A stretch of 64,000 bases of DNA from JAIOQJ01 sp963718635 (lineage in GTDB: Bacteria; Planctomycetota; Planctomycetia; Gemmatales; Gemmataceae), in NCBI GenBank assembly GCA_963718635.1, contig OY970367.1:5580001-5644000 (forward strand). Direction: 5' to 3'. A program made the position numbers and the translations under genes. Shown in pieces: positions 18,208 through 29,839 of this stretch (the stretch's first letter is position 1; each line of letters starts with the position of its first letter). Below the pieces are notes generated by a model that was not told the origin of the DNA, did no database searches, and saw only the letters and a program-made list of their open reading frames with translations.

Positions 18208-18957
18208 TCACACCACTTCAATCGTAATGCACGAGACATTGTCGCGCGAGCCGGAGTCCAGGGCTAACTGGCCGAGGCCATCGGCGCAGGCTTGCATATC
18301 GGTTTGGCTCAGAATGAACTCCAGCAACTTTTCGTCGGTGACGACACCATGCAGGCCGTCGGTACAGAGTAGGAAACGATCGCCCGACTGGATCGGCACG
18401 ACCGGCACATCGGTGCCTTCGCCGACTTCTTTGCTGCCGAGGTATTTCCAGAGGACATTGCGAAACTTATGTTCGCGGGCTTCTGCGGCCGAGATGGTTT
18501 TGGCTTCAACGAGCGCCTGGGCGAGCGAATGATCGACCGTGAGTTGCACGATTTTCTTGTTGCGAACGAGATAAACCCGGCTATCGCCCACACCGGTAAC
18601 GAACAGTTCAGCTCCTTTGCGCCACACGGCCGCGACGACCGTCGTGCCCATGTTTTTCATTTCTTTGTCGAGCGCGCCCATGGCAATGATTTCTTCATTC
18701 GCCTGAACGACCGCCTTGCGAATAATTGATTTGGCAGCCTCGGAATTGACGCTTGGCGTAAGAGATTTACGCAGCTCGCGAGGGATGATGTCGATGGCGC
18801 GCTTGCTGGCGACCTCGCCGGCGGCCTGGCCTCCCATGCCGTCCGCGACGATGCAAACGGTCAGGTCCGGAAACAATTTGACTTCAATCGAGTCTTCATT
18901 GTTTTCGCGATAGTTGCCCAACAGGGTGCATTTGCCAATGTTGAGTGACAGCGGCAT
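18208..18957 (-). CDS. PP2C-family Ser/Thr protein phosphatase (soluble)
   Basis: The 249-residue protein is a compact Stp1/PrpC-type phosphatase. It has NYRENNEDSIEV, VADGMGGQAAGEVAS, NMGTTVVAAV, VTGVGDSRVYLV, LLCTDGLHGVV and a final GSRDNVSCITIEV, which together carry all the metal-binding Asp residues. There is no membrane helix, unlike the paralogue at 2429-3806. The ATG at 18957 (MPLSLNIGKC) follows a purine-rich GAGAGAG site and matches the family start better than the upstream ATG at 18981. No kinase gene is adjacent. Confidence 0.9.
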   Translation of the reverse strand: MPLSLNIGKCTLLGNYRENNEDSIEVKLFPDLTVCIVADGMGGQAAGEVASKRAIDIIPRELRKSLTPSVNSEAAKSIIRKAVVQANEEIIAMGALDKEMKNMGTTVVAAVWRKGAELFVTGVGDSRVYLVRNKKIVQLTVDHSLAQALVEAKTISAAEAREHKFRNVLWKYLGSKEVGEGTDVPVVPIQSGDRFLLCTDGLHGVVTDEKLLEFILSQTDMQACADGLGQLALDSGSRDNVSCITIEVV

Positions 18958-19003
18958 AAAGCTCTCTCTTACCGTCCGCACGCCCCTCAGGGTGGTTGCT
19001 CAG

Positions 19004-19222
19004 CTATGAGGGTCGGCAATTAATCGGATAGGGTAGCAGTTCGCAACTGGTTTCAAGTTTCCCGCCACGCATCTGCAATTCATTCAAGATACTAGGATAC
19101 CACAAGCCTTTCAACAATCCAAATGGTTCGTCAATAGGTTTCCAAAAAAGAAAAATCGGCTCGATCGCTACAACCCGCACAACCCGGAAAAGTCTGCCGC
19201 TTTCCCCTTCCCGAACGGCCAT
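19004..19222 (-). CDS. Possible small hypothetical protein
   Basis: A 72-residue frame (MAVREGESGRLFRVVRVVAI...) fills most of the gap between the PP2C gene and the divergent glycosyltransferase gene. It has one moderately hydrophobic stretch (VVRVVAIEPIFLFWKPI) and a purine-rich AGGAGAG 12 bases before the ATG. No family is recognised. It could be a chance open frame. Confidence 0.25.
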   Translation of the reverse strand: MAVREGESGRLFRVVRVVAIEPIFLFWKPIDEPFGLLKGLWYPSILNELQMRGGKLETSCELLPYPINCRPS

Positions 19223-19263
19223 CGCTTCGTTACACTCTCCTGACCACGGAGGGAACTCTTGGC

Positions 19264-20418
19264 ATGGATGCCTCATTTTCCGCACGCATTGTTTTGGTTC
19301 ACGATTGGCTTACGGGGATGCGGGGCGGGGAGAAATGCCTCGAATCGCTCGCGCGACTCTTTCCCGATTCACCGCTCTACACCTTGCTGCATGCCAAAGG
19401 CCGCCTCTCTTCGGCAATCGAACGCCTGAAACCTCGGACCAGCTTTCTACAGCGACTTCCCCAGGTTGAAAAATACTATCGCTATCTGCTGCCGTTGATG
19501 CCGTCGGCGGCGCGCTGGCGGCTGCCCCCCTGCGATTTAGTTCTTAGCTTGAGTCATTGCGTGGCCAAGGCAGCGCAACCGCCGCCAGGTGTACCGCATG
19601 TCTGCTACTGCTTTACGCCGATGCGCTATGCCTGGCATATGCGCGAGGCCTACTTCGCCGGCCGACTAGGAAAAATCAAAGCGGCCGTGGTTGATCGGAT
19701 GCTCCACTCAATTCGGGAATGGGATCGGCGAACAGCTGACCGCGTCAGCCATTTCATCGCGATCAGCAAGACGATCCAGCAACGGATCGCCGACTGTTAT
19801 GGCCGCGAGAGCTCGGTTATTTATCCGCCGGTGGATACCGATTTCTACACACCTTCCGGCGAGAAGCGCGAGGATTTTTACCTCGTCGTCTCCGCATTCG
19901 CACCCTATAAGCGCATCGATTTGGCGATCGACGCTTGCAATCGCCTTGGCAGGAAGCTAGTCGTCATCGGCACCGGACAAGATGCTGCCCGACTTCACTC
20001 GATGGCCGCACATGGAGTTTCGTTCCTCGGCTGGCAATCGGATGCAGAGATCCGAGATCATTTTCGTCGCTGCCGAGCTCTCCTATTCCCTGGAGAAGAG
20101 GACTTTGGCATCGTACCCGTGGAGGCGCAAGCCTGCGGCACGCCGGTTATCGCCTTAGGCGCCGGCGGCGCGACCGAGACGATTGCCGCATTCGAGGCGT
20201 CTGCCAATCCAACGGGCGTTCTCTTTCGAGATCAATCGGCCGATGCACTTATTGATGCCATTGAGCGCTTTGAAGCGAATCGAGAGGCCTTCCAGCCAAA
20301 CGCCATTCGTCGTAATGCGCTGCGGTTCAATCGGCATCGTTACGAAAGTGAAATGATTAACTACATGCAGAGCGTTCTACAGCCGAACGTTGCCTTCACG
20401 CCGCGCGTCGCTGCTTGA
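19264..20418 (+). CDS. GT4-family glycosyltransferase
   Basis: The 384-residue GT-B enzyme transfers a sugar from a nucleotide donor with retention of configuration. The N-terminal domain has VLVHDWLTGMRGGEKCLE (glycine-rich acceptor side), and the C-terminal domain has VVSAFAPYKRIDLAIDACNR and the E-x7-E motif in EEDFGIVPVEAQACGTPVIA. CYCFTPMRYAW is typical of GT4 members that build exopolysaccharide or O-antigen. The start at 19264 has GGAGGG at 19248-19253. It is a single gene with no polysaccharide cluster around it. Confidence 0.9.
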   Translation: MDASFSARIVLVHDWLTGMRGGEKCLESLARLFPDSPLYTLLHAKGRLSSAIERLKPRTSFLQRLPQVEKYYRYLLPLMPSAARWRLPPCDLVLSLSHCVAKAAQPPPGVPHVCYCFTPMRYAWHMREAYFAGRLGKIKAAVVDRMLHSIREWDRRTADRVSHFIAISKTIQQRIADCYGRESSVIYPPVDTDFYTPSGEKREDFYLVVSAFAPYKRIDLAIDACNRLGRKLVVIGTGQDAARLHSMAAHGVSFLGWQSDAEIRDHFRRCRALLFPGEEDFGIVPVEAQACGTPVIALGAGGATETIAAFEASANPTGVLFRDQSADALIDAIERFEANREAFQPNAIRRNALRFNRHRYESEMINYMQSVLQPNVAFTPRVAA

Positions 20419-20542
20419 GCCAAGTCTCCCTTCAACACTTCAAGGATATTCTACCCTGGCTGCCGTTGACTTTCGCTCTCGGAGAGCCGATGCTATATTT
20501 ACCTGCCGAATCTTCCGCCGAATCTCTTTGTTAAGTTTGACA

Positions 20543-22867
20543 ATGCAAAACGTTTTAAAGCGAACTTCCTTTCTCCGACTCCGTTGGCTGTTCGCGGCCA
20601 CGATTGCCGTTGTTTTTGCTGTTCGTGCGAATGCGGCTGACACGAGCGCTGGTATGCGCATCTATCAGAAACAGTGCGCATCTTGTCATGGGAAATCGGG
20701 CGAGGGCGCGAAGGAATTTCCACGACCGCTTATCGGCGACAAGTCGGTGCCGCAACTCGCGCAACAAATTGCCAAGACCATGCCGGAAGACGACCCTGGG
20801 AGCTTGAAGAAGGCCGAAGCAGACCAAGTAGCCGCCTATGTATTCGAGACTTTCTATTCGAAGCCGGCCCGCGAGCGCAATAAACCCCCGCGCATCGAGC
20901 TGGCCCGCTTGACCGTGGCTCAGTATCGCAATACCGTCGCCGATCTGGTGGGGAGTTTTCGCAATTCGCCTCCCCTCGACTCCCGGCACGGCCTGCGCCG
21001 AGTATTTCAATTCGCGTGGGTTTCAAGCCGATAAACGGCTGGTCGATCGTGTCGACGCCGAAGTAAACTTTGATTTCGGCACGGAGGTCCCCGTTGCCGA
21101 CAAGAAGTTCGATTCCAACCAATTTTCGATCCGTTGGGAAGGTTCGGTAATCGCCACGGAAACAGGCGACTACGAGTTCATCGTGCGCACCGATCACGCG
21201 ACCCGGCTTTGGGTCAACGACAATCGAAAGCCGGCGATCGATGCCTGGGTGAAGTCGGGGGCGGACAATGAATTTCGAACGTCCATCTATCTTCTAGGCG
21301 GACGCGCCTATCCGTTACGGCTCGAGTTCTCCAAGGCGAAACAGGGAGTGGACGATTCGAAAAAGATGAAAGACAAGCCGGCTTCGAAGGCATCTATGAC
21401 CTTGCTTTGGAAGCAGCCCAAGCGAACGGCCGAAGTGATACCCGCACGGAATCTCTCTCCGGTCAAGCCCGCGGAGATCTTTGTTTTGTCAACGCCCTTT
21501 CCGCCGGACGACCGCAGCCTTGGCTGGGAGCGTGGGACGACCGTCTCCAAAGCTTGGGATCAAGCGACAACAGACGCGGCCATCGAAACAGCGTCTCATA
21601 TCGCTTCGAAGATTAACGAACTCACCGGCGCCAAAGAAGGCGCTGCCGACCGCGATGCGAAAGCGCGTGAGTTTTGCAAAACATTCGTCGAGCGGGCTTT
21701 TCGCAAACCTTTAAGCGATGAACAAAAAAAGCGATACGTCGATCGACAGTTTGACGCGGTGAAAGATACCGATCTTGGCGTCAAGCGCAGCTATCGTGCT
21801 TGCTCTCAAATCGCCGGCTTTTCTTTATCGAGAGACCGCGACTGGCTTGGAATCATCCGATGTGGCCGCCCGGCTCGCCTTTGCCTTATGGGATGCGCCG
21901 CCCGATCGCGAACTGTTGAAGGCAGCCGGGGAAGGCAAGCTCGCCACGCGCGAGCAGGTGGCCAAACAGGCCGAGCGTATGCTCGCCGATCCGCGCGCCC
22001 ATGCCAAACTGCACGACTTCCTGCTTACCTGGTTGAAAGTCGAGCAAATGCCCGATATCGCCAAGGATAAAAAGCGCTTTGTCGGCTTCGATTCGATCAT
22101 CGCTTCCGATCTACGCACTTCCCTGGAATTGTTCCTCGACGATGTGCTCTGGTCCGACTCATCTGACTTCCGGCAACTCCTCTTGTCCGATGATGTCTAT
22201 TTGAACGGGCGTCTGGCGAACTTCTACGGAGTCAAGTTGGCTGGGGATGCACCTTTTCAGAAGGCTAAGCTGAACCCGGAAAAGCGTGCCGGCGTCTTGA
22301 CCCATCCCTATTTGATGTCGACATTCGCTTATACCGGATCGACATCGCCCATCCATCGCGGCGTCTTTGTAGCGCGCGGTGTTCTCGGCCTCTCGATGCG
22401 TCCTCCGCCGGAGGCATTTGCTCCGTTGGCGGAAGATCTCCATCCGAAGTTGACCACGCGCGAACGTGTCGTTCTGCAGACAAATCACACGGCATGCATC
22501 AAGCTGTCATAGCGTCATCAACCCGCTTGGCTTCACGCTCGAACAGTTCGATCCCACCGGACGCTATCGAGAGAAAGACAACGATAAAATGGTCGATGCG
22601 ACCGGCGGCTACCAGACGCGAACGGGCACGACCGTCAAATTTAACGGCGCCCGTGAAATGGCGAAATACCTGGCCGACAGTGAAGAGGTCCATGCCGCTT
22701 TTATCGAACAGATGTTTCATCATCTGGTGAAACAACCCGTCAGAGCCTATGGCGCCAATACGTCCGAGCAATTGCGACAATCGTTCCAGAAAAACCAGTT
22801 CAACATGCGGAAGTTGGCCGTTGAGATTGCGCTGGTCGCTTCCATGCCTCCTGCAAAATCGAAGTGA
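20543..22867 (+). CDS. DUF1592/DUF1588/DUF1585 heme protein with N-terminal cytochrome c and PA14 domain, three frameshifts
   Basis: This exported planctomycete protein begins with a signal peptide (LRWLFAATIAVVFAVRANA) and a cytochrome-c domain (CASCHG). A DUF1587-like segment follows (LTVAQYRNTVADLVG), then a PA14 domain (TGDYEFIVRTDHATRLWVND) and the DUF1592 core (LALKSPAFLYRE, ARLAFALWDAPPDRELL). The ending carries a second heme site (CIKCHSVINPLGFTLE) and a DUF1585 tail. Single-base changes near 20995, 21792 and 22504 (extra C) break the frame; the last falls inside the heme site. Relatives are usually next to a DUF1501/1552 gene; this one stands alone. Function unknown, probably periplasmic redox or carbohydrate-linked. 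Confidence 0.85.
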
Positions 22868-22890
22868 AAAAATGCTTGCGGGCCGTCACG

Positions 22891-23247
22891 CGTCAAGCAC
22901 GTTTTGATTTCGAGCCTGAAAGGCTCATTCTGTGAGCCCAGGCCGTAGTCCCTGAAAGGGACGAAGGCCTGGGTTACGGCATCGACCGCGTCATCGGTCC
23001 TGTAAGGACCGTTCTCGCTGAATCACTTTCCACTCGTTAGTCCAATGCGATTAATTTTTCCATATTTTGCGCGGACAAGCTCCCTCGTTATCCAAAGCTT
23101 GCCGATGAAGGGCCCCTACAGGGCCCATCTACTCGGTATCCGGTAAACCCAGGCCTGCGCCCGGCAAGCCGGGTCTTCGGCCTGGGCTGGTAGAATGAGC
23201 CTTTCAGGCTCACGGCCATCGGCAAGCGTTTTCCCACGATTTTCTCG
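22891..23247. repeat. 357-base direct repeat, copy 1
   Basis: Bases 22891-23247 recur at 23339-23695 with about one change (CAGGCCGTAGTCCC versus CAGGTCGTAGTCCC). The unit has internal small palindromes (AGCCTGAAAGGCT, GTCCCTGAAAGGGAC, GTCCTGTAAGGAC, GGGCCCCTACAGGGCCC) and no convincing coding frame. Confidence 0.9.
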
Positions 23248-23338
23248 GATTCCAGCTTCTGGAAATATTTCCAGAATATTAACCGTTAGCCTTTTTCCTC
23301 AGGTCGGAATAGGCTTCCCGGCCTCAGCGTTACACACA

Positions 23339-23695
23339 CGTCAAGCACGTTTTGATTTCGAGCCTGAAAGGCTCATTCTGTGAGCCCAGGTCGTAGTCCC
23401 TGAAAGGGACGAAGGCCTGGGTTACGGCATCGACCGCGTCATCGGTCCTGTAAGGACCGTTCTCGCTGAATCACTTTCCACTCGTTAGTCCAATGCGATT
23501 AATTTTTCCATATTTTGCGCGGACAAGCTCCCTCGTTATCCAAAGCTTGCCGATGAAGGGCCCCTACAGGGCCCATCTACTCGGTATCCGGTAAACCCAG
23601 GCCTGCGCCCGGCAAGCCGGGTCTTCGGCCTGGGCTGGTAGAATGAGCCTTTCAGGCTCACGGCCATCGGCAAGCGTTTTCCCACGATTTTCTCG
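23339..23695. repeat. 357-base direct repeat, copy 2
   Basis: Second copy of the unit at 22891, offset by 448 bases. Both copies end in GCGTTTTCCCACGATTTTCT and then run into a variant of the GGAAATATTTCC palindrome. The near identity points to a recent tandem duplication, or to an assembly artefact. Confidence 0.9.
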
Positions 23696-23697
23696 AG

Positions 23698-24035
23698 TTT
23701 CGCCTTCCGGAAATATTTCCGGAAGGCGGTCGCGTCAGAATGACTGACGATTGAGAAACGAGCATTTGACATTGTTTTCATTCCGCATTCCGAATTCCGC
23801 ATTCCGAATTCCGCATTTCGAATTTCCGACCGCGCGTTTTTCCACGAATTAATTGGAAATGCCCTTCGGGAAATATTTCCCGAAGGGGGGCTCTCGAAGC
23901 GTTTCGATCAGAGCCGCGACCGTAAGGGAGTGGTCGGGCTCCGCTCCCTAACGGTCGCGGTTCTGACTGTAGTCTCATTGTGCGTTTTCCCACGATTTTC
24001 TCGAGTTTATGCTTCTGGAAATATTTCCACAAGCG
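23698..24035. repeat. Cluster of GGAAATATTTCC palindromes and companion repeats
   Basis: Three palindromes of one family lie here: 23703-23726 (CCTTCCGGAAATATTTCCGG...), 23862-23887 (CCCTTCGGGAAATATTTCCC...) and 24012-24033. A fourth is at 23257-23276. Each is joined to a GCGTTTTCCCACGA-type tract. Between them are a simple repeat of ATTCCGCATTCCGA type (23779-23826) and an inverted repeat around CCGCGACCGT (23911-23962). The open frames across this stretch translate repeat sequence only. No gene is supported from 22868 to 24300. Confidence 0.8.
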
Positions 24036-24300
24036 ACCGCCTCTTCGCACTGCGTCCCACCAGCGACACGGTTGCAAACCAGCCGCATCGCGCACCCCGT
24101 CCCGCGAGCCGTACAGCGTAAGCTGTCGGTTCTTAGGCCGGCGCAGCAGATAAACTAGCTTAGGCGCGCTCAAAACGGAAATGCGAAATCGGAGCAAAAT
24201 CTTTTTCGTTTGACGCGAGGGAGTTCATGTTGAAGGCTTTGCGCACCCATCTCGCCAAACGGATCGGTTTTGCAAAGCCTTCACCCCCTTACAAAGTCTT

Positions 24301-27300
24301 TTACTCCGCTCTGCCCGTTGTCATGCCAAGAACAATCGGCGTGCCGTATTGGCTGCCGACGGCATCGTCGTACTTGATATCGATGCTCTTGATAGTCTCT
24401 TCGGCACGCGGATTTTTCCACATCATTTGATAGACGACCGCCTGTTTGCTCAGCATTTTCTGGAAAGGCGCCGACCAGGCAACGGAGGCATCGGCGACGC
24501 CTGACGCTTCATCCGCAACGAAGTCGCCGACGCCGCGTTCATAACGCACCGGTATGTGCGCCTTCTTGCCATCGGCATATTCGACGACATATTCAAAAAC
24601 GATCGGCGGTTCCTTCTTGTCGCCTCCGGCTTCCACGTTTTCGCGGTGTGGAACGTGTGCAGGAAAAAGAGCGCGTCCGCCTTTGCTACGACTGGAATGC
24701 CGCTAACACTTTTCGGCAAGTTGCCTTTAGCGCCAGGTCCGGCCAGCATGATGCACGAAGGCAATGGCGATGTCTTGAAATCGCGTATGACGTAGTTAAC
24801 ACCAGCCAATTTCTGATTGCCCACCGGGAAATGGGCCAAGTCCGGCTGGCCGTTGAGCCAGCCTTTGTCGCTAGTGAGAAAGGCGTTGCATTTATCGTCG
24901 AGCGGGATCGGCGTCGTCACCAGGTTCGAGCCGGGGATCAATGATTTTTCACCTGCAAAAGAAGCACCCATGTTGCGCAAGAGCGTGGCAACGATCGCCT
25001 GCTTCTTCTCCCCATTGATCGGGTTCGCTTCGCTCGCCTGAATCCGCAATTGATTCAGGACGATGCCTCCCTTGCCGAGCTTGTAACGCACCAGACCGCC
25101 GATGTTGAGCAACGGCGAAACCTTCGCCTGATAGTCGGCATCGCGTTTGACGCCGATCCAGATATTATCGATGCCGATCACCGGCGCCTTGCCAGCGTCG
25201 TCCCAAGCAATCGCCTCCAGTGTTATCCGCTTGCAAGCACGTGACGGGATGTCAAAGTCCTGGCGTAACTCCGCTTCGGGCTTCAGATCAAGCGTGACTG
25301 CATCATTCTCATTGTCGTCGCAGATCAGCTTTAACTTGGTGATTTTGTTGTAATGGCCGTTGATGATGATCGAGAAGCGATCAACCGTCACCGCCTTCGG
25401 AAAGGCGCCTTCCCAGCGCGGCTTAGCTCCTTGCTCCTTCAGATTGTGATACATGATGAACTTCCACGAGTCGGCCGAGGTGAGGCCGTTCGTCATCTGC
25501 GACCACGCGTGCGCATCTTTGCCGGCATTCGCGAACGGCGCAACATCGTCGAGATCGACGATTTGCGTAAAGGTGTCGGCAGCGGGGAAACGATCCCCTG
25601 CCCAAGGGTTGATCTTCTCGCTCCCTTCGAGCACGACATCGCGGGCTGTCAGGCCGGCGATGAACGGATCGCGCTTGGCCGGCAGCGTGACGCGCTCCAT
25701 CTTGAACGGCCGAATGACGTGCTGAACGCCGACGAGTTGATTGAAGTCAGGCAGGCCTTTCTCGGTAAGGCCCCAGAGCATCAACTGACCGCCGCGTTCG
25801 GTGAACTGCCGCAGCGGGTCGGGGTTCACGGCCAATCGCGCTAAGTTCGCTGCCGACGCATCAGCGATGACGATTTCGTTTTTCGAGTCGCTCAGGGCAT
25901 CGCTCAGGTTGCCACTCGGTCCAAATTTCAGGCCAGACGTTTGCAACAGCTTCAAACGTAGATCGCCTTCGTTGAAGACGGCGACGGCCACTTTACTTAC
26001 CGGCTTGTAGTCAGCGGCATAGTTGAGCAAGTTATCGAAGAGCCTTTGGGCTACCGGATCAGTTGCCAGCTTGGAGCCGACGACGGCTTGACAAAGCAGC
26101 AGCAGGCCGTTGTTGATCGGGCACTCAGCGAGAATGGAACACGAAAGCTCATCGTCGCATTGCAATAACGAACGAGCGCCATGCGTCGCTTTGCGATAGG
26201 CTTGGCGATAAACCGTTTGATCGCCCGACCAGCAGAAAAAGTCCGACGAGCCTAGGCCGGCGAAGGCCGGGTGATCGGGATTCTCGAGAAAGGCAATATG
26301 CCCGCCGTTCGCAGTTACATCGAAATCGGCAGGCGTCGCCTGAAAATGGAGCGGGTTTTGTTGATCGAGCACCAGAATCTTCGCCCCGCCAGCAGCTAAC
26401 GCCTGCCAGCGCGGGTCGGTCGCCTGTCGCGGTGTCAGGGCATCAGCGCCGACAATCAAAACTGCTAGCTTGTCCGGAATTTTGTCGAATGAATCAATAC
26501 CCGTAAATGCGATCACACGCTTCTTCAAATGCGCTTTGACACTTCCCTTGGGATCGAACACGTGGATCGCCGCTTGCGGCGTTGAGGTCTGAGCGGGAAT
26601 AAGGTGAAAAATCTTCTCGTCGGAAAAAATGTTTTCACCCTTTCGCGAGCACCGCAACGAAAACTTGACCGGCGTGCGGCGCGTGACTTTCGGCATCTTC
26701 AGGGTGATGGACGCTTCTTTGGACGAACCCGGGGGGATCGCCAGCTTTTCGAGCCCGTCGGATTCGTTCGAATAACTTAACACTTTCACGTTGGGAGGCG
26801 CCGGCGTGCCATCGTCGGTTTCATTTTGGTAACTGATCGACCAAAACACGTCGATCGGATCATCGAACCGCGTATCGTTGAACACTTTGATGGTCCGCTT
26901 CACTTCGCTGCCGCTGGCAAAAGTCGAGTCCCATTCTTTCACAAACGCGGCCACGGGTTGGAACGCTTTGTAGTGGAAGTTATCGGGCTTATCGCCGGAC
27001 ATCCAGAAGTGAAAGCCGCCGATGCCATGCCAGCGATAGCCTTCGGCTAACATCCGCGCGAACAGGCGCACGCCGGGCTCGGCGGCGCCTCGGCCCAGAA
27101 ATGCACTTTCGCCTATGAGCGATGAGTAGGCCGCGGGCGGATAGCCGTTGGCAAAGAAACTTTCGCCGAGGAACAACGGTCGATCGTCGCCGATGGGCCA
27201 GGGATTGCGCGGGGTCGGTCTTGTGCCGAGTGAAGGCGATGTCCATCGTGCGCGCTTCGGGCGGGTAATGGCGAAAATTCGCTTCGTTGTAGTGGTTGCC

Positions 27301-29388
27301 GTAGATGGGAAGCGAACGATCGCGCAGGGCATCGCCGCCGTCGATCATCGCGGGCCGGGTCGGGTCGAGCTTCATGATCTCTTCGATGCCACGACGGATT
27401 TCCGGCTCACAGGCATCGAGCCAGCCGAGGTTGCGGATGTTGATATAGGTGATCTCGTTTTCCAACGACCACATAAAAATCGAAGGATGATTGCGCTCCG
27501 CCTTCACCATCGCCTTGGTTTGTTTGATCCAGTTGTCGAAGAGTTTTTTGCGGGGCACATTCTTGCCGTTCACCTGCTCAACCAACTGGTAAGGGGCTAC
27601 CTGGCCATCGAAGATGCCGGTGCGCCGAACGTTCATGCCGATCTTGTCGTACCAATCGAGCGTCTCGCGCTGCGAGTTGCCGACCCAGGGTTCACGACCC
27701 CAATAGCGCACGGTATTGATGCCGGCTTTGTTCCAATCATCGGCCACTTTGGCGAGATCCTTCCCTTGCAATTTGCCACTGTGCAACTGGTCAGCGCGGA
27801 AGTGCCACGGGATGCCGTTGAGCGTAAAGGTCTGGCCCTTCCAACCCCATTCGCGGAAGCCGAATTTGGTTTCGGTGGAGTCGGAGCTTTTTTGGTTCGA
27901 CGAAACTTTCGTTAGCACGCGATACAGGACCGGATCATCTGGCCACCAGAGTTGTGGCTTGTCCCATTTCTGGATCAAGTCGATCTTCAACTCGGAATGA
28001 GCCGGTATCTTAAATTCCCGCGCGATGAATTCCATCGCAGCGTCAGAGCCATTTTCTGGAACAATGTTGTTGGAAAGAAACCCGCCCAGGTCTCCATCGC
28101 TCGAATTACGAAGTGTGATCTCCAAGCCAAGTTCCTGCTTCGAAACGGAAGGCTTGACAAAGACATCAGTAATTGAAACCGGACCATTGTTGAGAATCAA
28201 CTCCGGCGTTTCGAAGATGCCCGCCCCTCGCACTTGGAACAACACTGGAAAATCGGCAAACCGTGTCGCGCCAACTCCGCCTTTGTCGTAAAACCAGTTC
28301 GCAGGATAATTGAACATATAGCGGCACGACTTGCCGTCGCCCGTCTTTTCGAGCGCGTAGTAGCAATCCTTGATGGCGACGATTAGTTCATTATCGCCTG
28401 CTTTCAAAGCTGTCGTGATGTCGACTTCCCAAGCCGCGCACGGCGTATCGTTGCCGCCGCAAAATTTGCCATTCACGAAAACTGAAGCAAGCATGGCGGT
28501 TGAAGGAAAGCGCAAAATGGCTGTCTTACCAGTTAAATCGCCGACTCTGACCTGCGTGCGATAAAGAAAGCGGTGGCAATAAAGCATGTCAGGCCGAGCG
28601 GTGTCGCGGTTTCCGGGAACGGCAACGCCCTTCCAATGCAGATCGGCCACATCAGCCGGCAATTTGCTTATGGGCGTGTCGCGATCCGTAATCTCCTGCT
28701 CGTCCCAGCGGGCAATTTGCCAATCGCCATTGAGCACTGTAGTTTGGCGTGGTCGTTCGTTAGTGGAGATGCTGAAAATTTGTTTCTCCGCCGCTTTATC
28801 GACTTCCGTCTTCCAAAGCGCATCGGGCTTGAATGGCCCATTAGGCCGAAAGGGAGTTGGCGATAGACAGAAGCAATCGATCCCGGCCAAGATCCGTTCC
28901 GGCTGTTGTTTGTTTGGCAGCACTCGGCGTTCGAATTTGATTTCGAGCGTGTGTTTGCCGGGCGTCAAATTGGCTTTGCCGAATTGCAACCAGGCGATTT
29001 CGGTCCACTCGGCGATGGCCATTAAATCAGTAGTCAGTGCGTCGGCCTTGATGGCAGTCCATTCCCCCGCATCAATGCGCCAGAGGAAAGGCGAGCGCGC
29101 GAACTCGTAGCCGATGCGCCCCCAGACTTCGTGCTCGCCAGCCTTGTATGCATCGAACGCGAGTTGAAGCACAAGCCCGTCTTTGGGAATAGCCTCGGCG
29201 TCTTTGCCATCGACATTGCCGAAGAGCCAAGTCTCGCCCGAAAGATACTGCTTGTTCCCCCAGCCAGCGGCTTTGAAGCCCGCCGGTGGCTTGGCGACCG
29301 ACTCCGCCTCAATCCAAATATAATCCGCACCTCGAAGTGAAGCAGTCGAGAGGAGCGACAACGCAACGACGAAATGGATTTTGTTCAT
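24301..29388 (-). CDS. Very large exported GH2-type glycoside hydrolase (beta-galactosidase-like), two frameshifts
   Basis: The protein of about 1,695 residues starts near 29388 (MNKIHFVVALSLLS, signal peptide). It has an N-terminal carbohydrate-binding-like domain (about 25-190), the GH2 sugar-binding and Ig-like domains, and a TIM barrel with NPSIFMWSLENEITY, whose Glu is the likely acid/base. After a one-base change near 27210, LFLGESFFANG holds the likely nucleophile Glu. The remaining ~900 residues include a Rossmann or ThuA/amidotransferase-like fold (VLIVGADALTPR), a discoidin-like beta-sandwich and a final domain reached through another one-base change near 24640. It probably trims a complex polysaccharide outside the cytoplasm. 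The domain names after the barrel are inference. Confidence 0.8.
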
Positions 29389-29452
29389 GAAAAGCATTCT
29401 ATATGCAGTCGGCACGCGTTGCGGTCAAATTTCCATGTCGTCACCAGACCTA

Positions 29453-29770
29453 TTCTCGCTACCAGGCTCTGCCTGGTAACGGGTCGTCGAGGCTCTGCCT
29501 CGCCTATATTCTCGTTACCAGGCTCTGCCTGGTAGCGGGTCGTCGAGGCTCCGCTTCGTTTATATCCCCGTTCGCACCACGCAAAAGCCTTACGTAAGCG
29601 GAGCACTTTCTAAGGCGAGCCGTACTGCGTAAGCATTCGGGTTCTGTCATTACCCGACTGCTTACGCAGTTCGGCTCGCCTGACTCGCTTTCGCTTCGCA
29701 GACACGCGAGGTGGCAACGCCGCGAGGCAGAGCCTCGACGACCCGTTACCAGGCAGAGCGTGGTAACGAG
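29453..29770. repeat. Repeat field, family E (GTTACCAGGCTCTGCCTGGTAAC) plus inverted repeat
   Basis: Two tandem forward copies (about 29453-29510 and 29511-29564) of a pair of palindromes, ACCAGGCTCTGCCTGGT and CGAGGCTCTGCCTCG, are followed by one reverse copy at 29721-29770. Between them is an inverted repeat with about 30-base arms (29613-29642 and 29652-29681, GCGAGCCGTACTGCGTAAGC). Relatives of family E occur at 49142-49197, 55225-55250 and 58297-58346. No gene is supported between 29398 and 29839. Confidence 0.85.
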
Positions 29771-29839
29771 TTTGAACGCTGCTTGCTTAGGCGAGCTAAA
29801 CTCATGTTGTCACTGTAGCATTTCCGCTCCGTCAACCTT

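Noticed and set aside
22868..24035. Possible CRISPR array or tandem-repeat locus
   Set aside because: Repeats are two long copies plus scattered palindromes, with no regular spacers and no cas genes.
23536..24197. Open frames of 88 and 139 residues on the - strand
   Set aside because: They translate dispersed palindromic repeats; similar peptide strings recur at each repeat copy.
25353..25844. 163-residue open frame on the + strand
   Set aside because: It is antisense to the well-supported GH2 protein and has no protein-like pattern of its own.
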